In this document: positions 6,578 to 12,897 of the stretch, one piece after another
Numbering within the stretch: position 1 is the first letter of the stretch
Layout: the number at the start of each line of letters is the position of its first letter
Source of the DNA: Bacillota bacterium
Lineage (GTDB): Bacteria; Bacillota; Clostridia; Peptostreptococcales; Anaerovoracaceae
Direction of reading: 5' to 3'
Length of the DNA stretch: 13,937 bases
NCBI GenBank assembly: GCA_029219125.1
Contig: JAQXSU010000092.1
Coordinates: forward strand, 1 to 13,937
Translations under genes and position numbers: made by a program
Notes under the pieces: model-generated
What the model saw: the letters and a program-made list of their open reading frames with translations, nothing else
Database searches by the model: none
Told to the model about the DNA's origin: nothing

Positions 6578-6895
6578 CTGTAATGCCATTTCTACGAAGC
6601 GGTTCAATGTTATTTCCTGTGATACAGCACAGAGAACTGCCTGCTTGTGAAGTTCCGGAGATATTCTCACGTTGAAACTCCCCTTATATGCCATCTCCGG
6701 TTTGATGCCTTCTTTCGAACACAGTTCCAGATAATCGTCTACTGCATGATAAAAGTTTGAAACAAGCTCCTGTGCATTGGTTCCTTCATAGGAGATCAAT
6801 GCTCGAATTCCCATTACTTTTCCGAAAAACACCCCATCTTCCTGAGAAAATTCCACACTTCCAATATAGCCTTTATGTTGCATTGTATTTTTCAC
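6554..6895 (-). CDS. hicB: HicB-family antitoxin
   Basis: Antitoxin partner of HicA, 113 residues. The N-terminal half (YIGSVEFSQEDGVFFGKVMG, then ISYEGTNAQELVSNFYHAVDDYLELC) is the partly degenerate RNase H-like fold typical of HicB. The C-terminal half KGSFNVRISPELHKQAVLCA is a ribbon-helix-helix DNA-binding segment, so it probably binds its own promoter. The start is a GTG at 6895 that overlaps the hicA TGA by 4 nt. An AGGGGAGGG ribosome binding site lies 6 nt upstream. An ATG four codons later (6883) would be 18 nt from that site, and homologues I recall keep the extra N-terminal residues. Toxin-first order with translational coupling is the usual hicAB layout. Confidence 0.93.
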   Translation of the reverse strand: MKNTMQHKGYIGSVEFSQEDGVFFGKVMGIRALISYEGTNAQELVSNFYHAVDDYLELCSKEGIKPEMAYKGSFNVRISPELHKQAVLCAVSQEITLNRFVEMALQKSIAGLH

Positions 6896-7146
6896 AGCAA
6901 TCCCTCCCCTCGTAATACATCAATAATCTGTTTCACCTGATATTCAAGCAGTTCTTTTCTGCCATGCGGCTTATGCAGCAAAATTGGACAGTGGTGCTCG
7001 CTGACAAACATCACACGTGAACCACTGGTTCTTCCCTTTTCCGTCCGGTGGTAAGTCGGCAAGCCAAGAAGCGTTTCCAGTTCCGAAAAAGTAAAGTCTT
7101 TCGGACAGCTTGTTAGACGTTTTATCAGTTTTTCCTTTGTACTCAA
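6892..7146 (-). CDS. hicA: HicA-family mRNA interferase toxin
   Basis: A small toxin with a double-stranded-RNA-binding-like fold that cleaves mRNA when free of HicB; 84 residues, normal for the family. The profile is N-terminal helix STKEKLIKRLTSCPKDF, then a helix around SELETLLGL, strand GSRVMFVSE, and ILLHKPHGRKELLEYQVKQI with His58 and His61. The classical HicA catalytic GxHxxF-type histidine is replaced by Arg in TSGSRVMF. As I recall this is normal for the LHKPHP-containing subfamily, so I do not call it dead. The start is the TTG at 7146: AAAGGAG sits 8 nt upstream, and no ATG in this frame fits. The gene lies in a strongly AT-rich patch, suggesting acquisition by transfer. Confidence 0.9.
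   Translation of the reverse strand: MSTKEKLIKRLTSCPKDFTFSELETLLGLPTYHRTEKGRTSGSRVMFVSEHHCPILLHKPHGRKELLEYQVKQIIDVLRGEGLL
6902..6910 (-). promoter_or_regulatory. Ribosome binding site for hicB, supports the GTG start
   Basis: Minus-strand AGGGGAGGG, 6 nt before the GTG at 6895. It lies inside the end of hicA, so HicB is made from the same transcript with its own strong initiation site. Confidence 0.75.
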
Positions 7147-7154
7147 AATTCATT

Positions 7155-7161
7155 CTCCTTT
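7155..7161 (-). promoter_or_regulatory. Ribosome binding site fixing the TTG start of hicA
   Basis: Minus-strand AAAGGAG, 8 nt before TTG at 7144-7146. The ATG at 7151-7153 is in another frame and too close to this site. A weak TTG start could keep toxin output below that of antitoxin. Confidence 0.75.
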
Positions 7162-7204
7162 ACTATACTATCTTTTTTGATTATTTGCAACTATTTTTAG
7201 TTCG

Positions 7205-7226
7205 TATATATTCCATATATATTATA
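7205..7226 (-). promoter_or_regulatory. Putative hicAB promoter -10 and AT-rich operator-like inverted repeat
   Basis: A perfect minus-strand TATAAT at 7221-7226 would give a leader of about 70 nt before hicA. No good -35 is found 16-18 bp upstream. Next to it TATATA (7205-7210) and TATATA (7216-7221) form a low-complexity inverted repeat around TTCCA, a possible HicB operator. An alternative TTGCAA (7185-7190), 17 bp, TATAGT (7162-7167) would start transcription within the ribosome binding site and is less likely. Confidence 0.35.
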
Positions 7227-7350
7227 CTAAAATCAGGCGTTGCTTTCAGTACAATCAGGAAGTGAATTTTGCTTTATTTTCTGCCCTTCTTCGACGTATT
7301 ATTCTTATTTTCGACATTGCAGATCTGGATAGTATTCTCACTCACATCAC

Positions 7351-7396
7351 AAAAAATGCCGTCTGATTGACTTTTCTTCAGCAATCAGACAGCATT
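7351..7396 (-). terminator. Intrinsic terminator of the antiporter-family gene
   Basis: Arms 7355-7369 and 7382-7396 form a 15-bp stem around a 12-nt loop. On the minus strand the only non-Watson-Crick pair is G-U, while on the plus strand it becomes a C-A mismatch. T6 follows on the minus strand at 7351-7356. It lies 45 nt after the stop of the gene at 7441-8757. Confidence 0.88.
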
Positions 7397-7440
7397 TCTC
7401 ATGCGAATTCTTCTGTAAATTCGGATTCTATGGTTTAATG

Positions 7441-8757
7441 TTAAATAAACTGGCTCACAATCACTGCGCACACTGCCAGGGGCACGTTATAGCAGACCGC
7501 AGTCGGTACACAGGTATCCCAGATGTGGCTGTGCTGGCCGTCGGCATTGAGGCCGGCGGTCGGCCCCAGGGTGGTATCGGAAGCAGGAGAGCCTGCATCG
7601 CCCAGCGCTGCAGCTGCCGCAATCAGCATCACCGTTCCGCCTACAGAGAAGCCCATTTCCGCACAAAGCGGCACATAGAGCACGGCCAGAACCGGAATGG
7701 TTCCGAAAGAAGTCCCGATGCCCAGCGTGATGATCAGACCGATGAGCATCATCATGACGGCGGCCAGCAGCTTGCTACCGCCCATGAAGCCGAGGGAAAT
7801 CTGTACCAGCTCTTCCACCGCACCGGTGGTATTCATTACATTGGCATAACCGGCAGCCACCAGCATGACGAATGCAATCAGGCCCATGATGGACAGTCCG
7901 TTTGCGATCACCGTATCCAGATCCCTCAGCTTGATGGCACCGAATATCACCATGATCAGAATGCCGGCCAGAGCCCCCAGCGGCAGGGAGTCTGTCAGCA
8001 GATTGATCACCAGCGTGCCCACTGCGGCCACCAGCGTCACCCAGTGCGCCGGCTGCATTTTCAGATTCGCCGCCTGGGCTGTGTCATGGTTATGGGCACC
8101 TGCGATTTCCAGATTCTCATAATGGCGAGGCTTACGGAAAACAAACAAAGCAATGGCCAGACCGATGATCATGGCTGCACCCAGCGGCCAGGTGTATTTC
8201 CATACTTTGCCCACTTCGATTTCCATGCCGTTTGCGGCCAGGTTATCCGAAATCAGTTCCTGGAAGATCCAACCGAACCCGAAGGGCAGGGCGATATAAG
8301 GTGCTTTCAGACCGAAGGCCAGCGCGCAGGCTGCACCGCGTCGATCCAGATTCATTTCATTCATCAGCGGCAGCAAAGCAGGGATCAGGATCGGAATGAA
8401 CGCGATATGAACCGGAATCAGATTCTGAGAGCAGCAGGCAATCAGGGTCAGTACCACCAGCAGTACCAGTTTCCGCTTTCCGATCACATGGGATATTTTC
8501 AGGGACAAAATCTCCGTAATCCCTGTATAGGCCATTCCTGCGGCCAAAATGCCAAGTAAGATATAGCTCAGTGCAGTCTGCGCATTTCCGCCCATGCCGG
8601 AAATCAGCGTATTGATGGTATCTCCGAAGGACATGCCGGCGCTCACCCCAGCGACCATGGCAGAAATCAGCAGAGAAAGCAGTACGTTTACTTTCAGCAG
8701 ACAAAAAATAATCAGTGCAGCTACGCCGATCACAATTGGATTCAATAATAACTCCAC
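7441..8757 (-). CDS. Na+/H+ antiporter-family permease (YuiF-like)
   Basis: A polytopic membrane transporter of 438 residues with about eleven or twelve hydrophobic segments. It resembles the Na+/H+ antiporter family protein group that includes B. subtilis YuiF: N-terminal LLNPIVIGVAALIIFCLLK, the paired GISFGD/GTSFG-like loops (GMSFGDTINTLISGMGG and LGIGTSFGTIPVLAVLYVP), and near the C-terminus GDAGSPASDTTLGPTAGL. Members are annotated as ion antiporters or amino-acid permeases, so the substrate cannot be fixed from sequence. The start is a GTG at 8757 with AAAGGAG 10 nt upstream. It is monocistronic, with its own candidate promoter and a strong terminator on each side separating it from its neighbours. 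Confidence 0.87.
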   Translation of the reverse strand: MELLLNPIVIGVAALIIFCLLKVNVLLSLLISAMVAGVSAGMSFGDTINTLISGMGGNAQTALSYILLGILAAGMAYTGITEILSLKISHVIGKRKLVLLVVLTLIACCSQNLIPVHIAFIPILIPALLPLMNEMNLDRRGAACALAFGLKAPYIALPFGFGWIFQELISDNLAANGMEIEVGKVWKYTWPLGAAMIIGLAIALFVFRKPRHYENLEIAGAHNHDTAQAANLKMQPAHWVTLVAAVGTLVINLLTDSLPLGALAGILIMVIFGAIKLRDLDTVIANGLSIMGLIAFVMLVAAGYANVMNTTGAVEELVQISLGFMGGSKLLAAVMMMLIGLIITLGIGTSFGTIPVLAVLYVPLCAEMGFSVGGTVMLIAAAAALGDAGSPASDTTLGPTAGLNADGQHSHIWDTCVPTAVCYNVPLAVCAVIVSQFI

Positions 8758-8784
8758 GTAGTCTTTACTCCTTTCAACTATTAA

Positions 8785-8813
8785 AGTATTCTCACGCTAT
8801 TCTACTAAAGCAA
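8785..8813 (-). promoter_or_regulatory. Candidate promoter of the antiporter-family gene
   Basis: Minus-strand -35 TTGCTT (8808-8813), 17-bp spacer and -10 AATACT (8785-8790). Both boxes are imperfect. The position is right: between the upstream terminator and the ribosome binding site at 8768-8774. Confidence 0.35.
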
Positions 8814-8828
8814 GTCCCGTGCCAAAAG

Positions 8829-8856
8829 AAAAAAACAGCACCAGATGGGCTGTTTT
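8829..8856 (-). terminator. Intrinsic terminator of the YjdF-like gene
   Basis: AAAACAGC and GCTGTTTT arms (plus-strand 8832-8839 and 8849-8856) form an 8-bp stem. On the minus strand a long T-run continues through 8829. It lies about 110 nt downstream of the gene's stop at 8969. The stretch 8860-8968 holds nothing I can recognise. Confidence 0.75.
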
Positions 8857-8968
8857 CCGTTTATATTTTACACATCCATACATATTCCGACATAATCTTC
8901 CAAAATTCTGCACAATTTGGCACTGCGGCGAACCGAAAGCGTCGGGAGAACGGATTTTGTCGATTCAA

Positions 8969-9892
8969 TTATGAGTCAGCTTCAGTCATATCCTCCTCCA
9001 GCTCGTCCGGAATACCGTTTCCGTTGAGATCCTGGACCGAAGGAATGAACCGACGGGCGAACCGTCCCTTTCCCCGCTCCTTCACATAGAAGAATCCCAC
9101 CACCGAAAAGACCACTGCGCCGATAAAGTTGACGAAAAGGTCCTTCATGGTGTCATAAATCCCCACATCCAGATAGCCGCCTACGCCCAGTGCCTGCTGG
9201 CTGCCGTCCTCGAAGACCACAATGGTATCGGCGATATGCCGCAGAATCACCGGATGATTGGCCTGATCCGGATCCAGCATCACGGAAGAGATAGATGTCA
9301 GCACCGTATCCTTCTGCATGTCCATGAGAAAGACCCGGTCCATAAAGCATTCGAAGAATTCCCACAGCACGCCTACGGTCATAGAGAAACAGAAGGCGGT
9401 CAGAGAAACGAACAGCGGGGACAGACGGAAGGTAAAACGCTGCGACCGATTCAGCAGGTCTACCAGAGAGAAGCCGATGGCAGCGCAGAGAAAGCCATTC
9501 ATGGTGTGAAGCAGCGTATCCCAGTGGTGGAACTGGACATAATAGGCCCGGATCTCTCCCAGAATTTCTGCGGAGAAAATAAAGAGCAGAATGATCACTT
9601 CCAGGGTGTCGGGCAGATCCACCTTCAGCTTCCGCTCAATGAGAGACGGCATGAGAAACAGCAGCAGTGTCAGCACGCAGAGGAACACGTTCTGATAATC
9701 CCCGTTGAAAAACTGTGCCACCATCACTGCAATCACCGTAAATCGCAGCACCGTATAGATCATGGCCATCCGCTTCCGGTTACCCACAATGCGGTACTGC
9801 GCTTCCTCCTGGCGGCGGGCCTGACGCTGCTGCTTCTTTTCCTGCTTTTTTTCCTGTTTCGTCCGTTTTTCCTGCTTCTTCTCTTCCGTCAT
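8969..9892 (-). CDS. YjdF/DUF2238-like membrane protein with basic coiled N-terminus and EF-loop-like tail
   Basis: A 307-residue integral membrane protein of unknown function. Residues 1-30 are almost only Lys, Glu, Gln and Arg, a charged cytosolic helix likely to be coiled-coil. Six hydrophobic segments follow. The core HHWDTLLHTMNGFLCAAIGF and the later GVLWEFFECFMD match what I know of YjdF (DUF2238) proteins: a His-Trp-Asp pair followed by a Trp-Glu-Phe helix. A soluble loop of about 60 residues separates the fifth and sixth segments. The C-terminus carries DLNGNGIPDELEED, which resembles the calcium-binding loop of thrombospondin type 3 or EF-hand repeats. The frame opens at 9913, but I start at 9892: AAAGGGG lies 8 nt upstream of that ATG, and nothing like a ribosome binding site precedes 9913. 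No clear promoter is seen between it and the thlA terminator. Confidence 0.78.
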   Translation of the reverse strand: MTEEKKQEKRTKQEKKQEKKQQRQARRQEEAQYRIVGNRKRMAMIYTVLRFTVIAVMVAQFFNGDYQNVFLCVLTLLLFLMPSLIERKLKVDLPDTLEVIILLFIFSAEILGEIRAYYVQFHHWDTLLHTMNGFLCAAIGFSLVDLLNRSQRFTFRLSPLFVSLTAFCFSMTVGVLWEFFECFMDRVFLMDMQKDTVLTSISSVMLDPDQANHPVILRHIADTIVVFEDGSQQALGVGGYLDVGIYDTMKDLFVNFIGAVVFSVVGFFYVKERGKGRFARRFIPSVQDLNGNGIPDELEEDMTEADS

Positions 9893-9900
9893 GTTATGCT

Positions 9901-9907
9901 TCCCCTT
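9901..9907 (-). promoter_or_regulatory. Ribosome binding site fixing the start of the YjdF-like gene
   Basis: The minus strand here reads AAGGGGA, 8 nt before the ATG at 9890-9892. This favours that ATG over the in-frame one at 9913, which lies upstream of the site. Confidence 0.75.
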
Positions 9908-9930
9908 TTGCATTTTATGTTCGTGATTTC

Positions 9931-9957
9931 AAAAGAGCTGCCGGAAACCGGCAGCTC
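9931..9957 (-). terminator. Intrinsic terminator of thlA
   Basis: GAGCTGCCGG (9935-9944) and CCGGCAGCTC (9948-9957) form a perfect 10-bp stem with an AAA triloop (TTT on the minus strand). TTTT follows at 9931-9934 on the minus strand. It lies about 40 nt after the thlA stop and only 38 nt before the YjdF-like gene start, so that gene may depend on read-through. Confidence 0.85.
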
Positions 9958-9998
9958 CTCAGATACTTATATTACTTCTGTTTGTGTGAAGTCAGTTT

Positions 9999-11180
9999 TT
10001 ATTTTTCCACGATCAGTGCAGTACCCATACCGCCGCCGATGCACAGAGTAGCCAGACCAGTCTTGGCATCGTCTCTTCTCAGCATTTCATAGATCAGGGA
10101 AATCAGGATTCTGCAGCCGGAAGCGCCGATTGGGTGACCCAGAGCGATTGCTCCGCCGTTTACGTTGGTCTTTTCCGGATCCAGACCCAGGTCTTTTCTT
10201 ACAGCCAGGGACTGTGCAGCGAATGCTTCGTTTGCTTCTACCAGGTCGATATCCTTGATGGTCAGGCCGGCCTTCTTCAGAGCCTTTTCGGAAGCAGGAA
10301 CAGGACCTACGCCCATGATGGAAGGATCTACGCCTGCGGAAGCATAGGACTTGATGGTAACCAGCGGCTTAATGCCCAGTTCTTCAGCCTTTTCTTTTGC
10401 CATTACTACTACAGCAGCACCAGCATCATTGATACCGGAAGCGTTGGCAGCTGTTACGATACCGTCCTTCTTGAATGCCGGTTTCAGCTTGGCAACCTTA
10501 TCGATGGTGGTGCCGAACTTAGGGAATTCGTCGGTATCGAAGATGATCGGATCGCCCTTCTTCTGCGGAATTTCTACCGGAACGATTTCATCCTTGAACT
10601 TACCAGCCTTGATGGCAGCTTCTGCTCTGTTCTGGGAGATTACGGAGAATTCATCCAGTTCTTCTCTGGTGATACCCCACTGTTCTGCTACGTTTTCAGC
10701 GGTGATACCCATGTGGTAACCGTTGAATGCATCCCACAGACCATCGTTAACCATCATGTCTACCATCTGGGTGTTATTCATTCTTGCACCCCATCTTGCA
10801 GCCGGCATAGCGTAAGCAGTTGCGGACATGTTTTCTGCACCGCCTGCTACAACGATATCAGCATCGCCTGCTTTGATGATCTGTGCAGCCAGTTCAACAG
10901 CTCTCAGACCGGAACCGCAAACCTTATTGATCGTCATTGCCGGTGTTTCGATTGGCAGACCTGCATCTAAGGTCATCTGTCTTGCCACGTTCTGGCCCAG
11001 ACCGCCCTGCAGTACAGCACCCATGATGACTTCGTCTACCTGTTCACCCGTAATTCCGGCTCTCTTTACAGCTTCCTTGATTGCGATAGCGCCCAGTTTT
11101 CTGGTAGGGATTCCCTTTAAGGAACCGCCAAAGCTTCCCATCGGTGTTCTTGCTGCGCTGACAATAACAACTTCTCTCAT
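9999..11180 (-). CDS. thlA: Acetyl-CoA acetyltransferase (biosynthetic-type thiolase)
   Basis: Condenses two acetyl-CoA to acetoacetyl-CoA and the reverse, in the cytosol. In clostridia this is the entry reaction of the butyrate/butanol pathway. At 393 residues it is full length. Catalytic residues are all visible: Cys88 in NKVCGSGLRAV (acyl-enzyme), NEAF at 317-320, His349 in GGAIALGHPIGASG, and Cys380 in LCIGGGMG. No hbd, crt or bcd gene is adjacent, so other steps are encoded elsewhere. All 14 arginine codons are AGA (checked one by one), while neighbours use many CGC/CGG codons; this bias suggests very high expression. AAGGAGG lies 10 nt before the ATG, with a promoter at 11239-11267 and a terminator at 9931-9957. 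A Rex-like palindrome upstream suggests redox control, as known for thlA in other clostridia. Confidence 0.97.
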   Translation of the reverse strand: MREVVIVSAARTPMGSFGGSLKGIPTRKLGAIAIKEAVKRAGITGEQVDEVIMGAVLQGGLGQNVARQMTLDAGLPIETPAMTINKVCGSGLRAVELAAQIIKAGDADIVVAGGAENMSATAYAMPAARWGARMNNTQMVDMMVNDGLWDAFNGYHMGITAENVAEQWGITREELDEFSVISQNRAEAAIKAGKFKDEIVPVEIPQKKGDPIIFDTDEFPKFGTTIDKVAKLKPAFKKDGIVTAANASGINDAGAAVVVMAKEKAEELGIKPLVTIKSYASAGVDPSIMGVGPVPASEKALKKAGLTIKDIDLVEANEAFAAQSLAVRKDLGLDPEKTNVNGGAIALGHPIGASGCRILISLIYEMLRRDDAKTGLATLCIGGGMGTALIVEK

Positions 11181-11238
11181 GTTTATGTATCCTCCTTAAA
11201 TCGTAAGTTATAAGTTGTCGAACCCAATTCGTAGTTCC

Positions 11239-11267
11239 ATTAAAACACAGGAACCACAAAAAAGCAA
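11239..11267 (-). promoter_or_regulatory. Candidate thlA promoter
   Basis: Minus-strand -35 TTGCTT (11262-11267), 17-bp spacer and -10 TTTAAT (11239-11244, five of six matches to TATAAT). The predicted start near 11232 leaves a leader of about 50 nt. The -35 overlaps the foot of the upstream hairpin. An alternative AAGACA, 17 bp, TTTAAC just upstream would place the Rex-like site inside the promoter. Confidence 0.55.
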
Positions 11268-11299
11268 GGGATAATAGTTAAAAAAATAACAATTCCCTT
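11266..11299 (-). terminator. Hairpin ending the sir2-surE-DUF2156 operon
   Basis: AAGGGA (11266-11271) pairs with TCCCTT (11294-11299); GTTA/TAAC (11277-11280 and 11287-11290) pair inside around a six-A loop, with a small bulge and one mismatch. T6 follows on the minus strand (11258-11263). T8 lies on the plus-strand side (11304-11311), so the element looks bidirectional, although no plus-strand gene ends here. It lies about 70 nt after the DUF2156 stop. Confidence 0.5.
11275..11292. promoter_or_regulatory. Rex-like operator palindrome upstream of thlA
   Basis: On the minus strand this 18-mer is TTGTTA, TTTTTT, TAACTA. It matches 12 of the 14 fixed positions of the Rex consensus (TTGTTAA, four free bases, TTAACAA). 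Rex is the NADH/NAD+-sensing repressor that controls thl and butyrate-pathway genes in several clostridia. It sits 8 bp upstream of the proposed thlA -35. The same bases form the inner stem of the terminator hairpin, which is the rival explanation. Confidence 0.45.
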
Positions 11300-11369
11300 T
11301 GTCTTTTTTTTCATACAAATTTATTTTACCATATTTACCGAAAAAGGCAACCCTTACGACAATAGTAGT

Positions 11370-12323
11370 TTATTTAACGAAAGCCGCCTCATACTTTTCT
11401 GCCAGCTTCACCGGCTTATAGGACAGCTTGGTCTGCCGCAGGTTTTCCATACCCATGTCCTCTTCCCGGTTGACATAAACCACATCTTCCGGGAGATGGC
11501 AGCAGAAATCGTGATTGATGGCCTGATATATGCCGCGAAACGCCGGGTTGGCCTTTTCCACGTGGACCAGCACCGATTCATGACTGTTTGTTCTGGCGAA
11601 TTCCCCGATGGTCACCGCCTCAATCTGACCATCGATGCGGATCACACCCGAAAGCAGCCTTCCGGTATGCAGCAGGCTCAGAAGCTCTTCGATGGCCCGC
11701 GTCTCCAGTTCCAGAATAGTCTTCCATTCCTCCGGCATTTCCAGCAGCTTCTGATGGTTAATCCGCTCCAGGAAATCCAGAACCTCCCGGGCCGTCTCCG
11801 GCGTGATTTCTTCATAAGTATAGTCATAGGTCCGCCGGAAATAATTCAGATGGTTCTTCTTCTGGTGCAGTTTCCTTCCGGAGAGATTTACCAGGTCCTC
11901 CCGCAGATAGATATAGTCATCGTCATCCCGGTCGTGGGTCAGTTCCACCTGGCTGCCGTAAATCTCCTTCAGCAGGGGTGCCAGGGATGCCGGAATCAGG
12001 GAGATTTCAAATCGCTTTCCCTTGCTCTCGAAAATCTTCTTCGCTGTATCTATGGTTTCCCGCAGCTTGTCCTTCTCATAGGTTCCTGTTCTGGTCAGAG
12101 GAAAGGACATGAAATACTCTTCCTCTTCGGTTTCCAGCGTGCCCAGCCCGGCGACACACAGGTAGTCTCCGATGACCTGCCACGTGATCTTATGGGTATC
12201 TCTCCAGATATAGTTGGCAATCAAGGTATGGCTGGATGCCTGATAATCGTAACCATCGAAATACGCATCCAGCAGTGCCGCGTCTTCTTCTGTCAGTTCT
12301 TTAAAGTCTCTCTCAAAAATCAT
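11370..12323 (-). CDS. DUF2156 / phosphatidylglycerol lysyltransferase-like C-terminal domain protein
   Basis: A soluble protein of 317 residues that I place in the DUF2156 (LPG synthase C-terminal domain-like) group, which has two tandem GNAT-type acyltransferase folds. It was recognised from the overall pattern: N-terminal FKELTEEDAALLDAYFDGYDY, IANYIWRD, the middle basic segment GRKLHQKKNHLNYFRRTYDY, and the C-terminal VYVNREEDMGMENLRQTKLS with YKP following, which is highly typical. It has no membrane region, unlike MprF, so lipid lysinylation is not implied. The acyl donor and acceptor are unknown. It is the last gene of its unit, starting 13 nt after the isochorismatase-fold gene. AGGAAAG within the end of that gene is the likely ribosome binding site. 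Confidence 0.8.
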   Translation of the reverse strand: MIFERDFKELTEEDAALLDAYFDGYDYQASSHTLIANYIWRDTHKITWQVIGDYLCVAGLGTLETEEEEYFMSFPLTRTGTYEKDKLRETIDTAKKIFESKGKRFEISLIPASLAPLLKEIYGSQVELTHDRDDDDYIYLREDLVNLSGRKLHQKKNHLNYFRRTYDYTYEEITPETAREVLDFLERINHQKLLEMPEEWKTILELETRAIEELLSLLHTGRLLSGVIRIDGQIEAVTIGEFARTNSHESVLVHVEKANPAFRGIYQAINHDFCCHLPEDVVYVNREEDMGMENLRQTKLSYKPVKLAEKYEAAFVK

Positions 12324-12336
12324 GCTGTCTTCTTTC

Positions 12337-12897
12337 CTATTTTACGATGGCGGAAATTGCCTTGAATTCCGGTGCTTTCGCACTTTCCAGCATGTCATAC
12401 AGCATGCTTTCATAGCTGCTGACAACAATGCCGGCCTTCTCCATGCGCCGCAGGGAGATCTCACGGTTTTCTCTGGTGCGGGACTGTACACAGTCTGCCG
12501 CAAGGAATACGTCAAATCCCATCTCCAGCAAGTCCAGCGCGGTCTGCTCCACACAGATATGCGTCTCACAGCCGGTGATAATTACGGAAGTTCTTCCATC
12601 TTCTTTCGCCTTGTTTACGGCTGCAAGGAATTCCTCATTTCCGCAGCAGCTGAATGTCACTTTATCGATCGGGTCATATTCTCCCAGGGCTTCCGCTACC
12701 ACCGGTACGGTCTCACCCAGTCCTCGGGTGTACTGCTGGGTCACCACCACCGGCAGTCCCAGCGCCTTCGCACCGCGAATCATCCGGGCGGTCTTCTCCT
12801 CCACGTCGTTTCTGTCATACATGGCCGGCATCAGCTTCTCCTGGAAGTCAATCACCACCAGCATCGCATCATTCTTCTTCAGTCTCTTTGTCATCAT
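12337..12897 (-). CDS. Isochorismatase-fold cysteine hydrolase
   Basis: A cytosolic cysteine hydrolase of the isochorismatase superfamily, 186 residues, full length. The catalytic triad is visible: Asp17 in LVVIDFQEKLMP, Lys79 in DPIDKVTFSC, and Cys115 in TGCETHICVEQTALDL. The VVTQQYTRGLGETVP segment resembles the YcaC-like hydrolase branch. The Asp-x-His plus His metal site of nicotinamidases (PncA) is not seen, so nicotinamidase activity is unlikely in spite of the Sir2 neighbour. The substrate is unknown. The ATG at 12897 overlaps the surE TGA by 4 nt; a second ATG follows directly, and either may be used. The gap to the DUF2156 gene is 13 nt, so the genes are probably translated together. 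Confidence 0.9.
   Translation of the reverse strand: MMTKRLKKNDAMLVVIDFQEKLMPAMYDRNDVEEKTARMIRGAKALGLPVVVTQQYTRGLGETVPVVAEALGEYDPIDKVTFSCCGNEEFLAAVNKAKEDGRTSVIITGCETHICVEQTALDLLEMGFDVFLAADCVQSRTRENREISLRRMEKAGIVVSSYESMLYDMLESAKAPEFKAISAIVK

Larger units (their letters stand above)
7141..7260. other. AT-rich gap upstream of hicA
   Basis: Counting bases, 32 of 120 are G or C (27%), far below the flanking genes. The 294-nt gap 7147-7440 holds the hicAB promoter region and, at its far end, the terminator of the antiporter gene. I see no credible gene, no tRNA and no obvious attachment-site repeat in it. Confidence 0.6.

Noticed and set aside
7255..7317. Minus-strand 20-codon frame starting MSKIRIIRRRRAENKAK, reminiscent of the start of some recombinases
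   Set aside because: Too short, no ribosome binding site, and the likeness is only a basic stretch. It could be a remnant of a mobile element but I cannot support that.
7438..8559. 373-residue plus-strand open frame rich in His, Gln and Arg
   Set aside because: It is the exact antisense of the antiporter-family gene. Its composition is what reverse-reading of a membrane protein gene gives, and the terminators and ribosome binding sites support the minus strand.
9236..10051. 271-residue plus-strand open frame spanning the thlA/YjdF-like gene junction
   Set aside because: It runs through a strong terminator hairpin and the antisense of two recognisable genes, and is rich in His/Gln without domain pattern.
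12337..12897. Nicotinamidase partner for the neighbouring sirtuin
   Set aside because: The protein has the Asp-Lys-Cys triad of the superfamily but lacks the Asp-x-His...His metal site of nicotinamidases; its closest look is YcaC-like.
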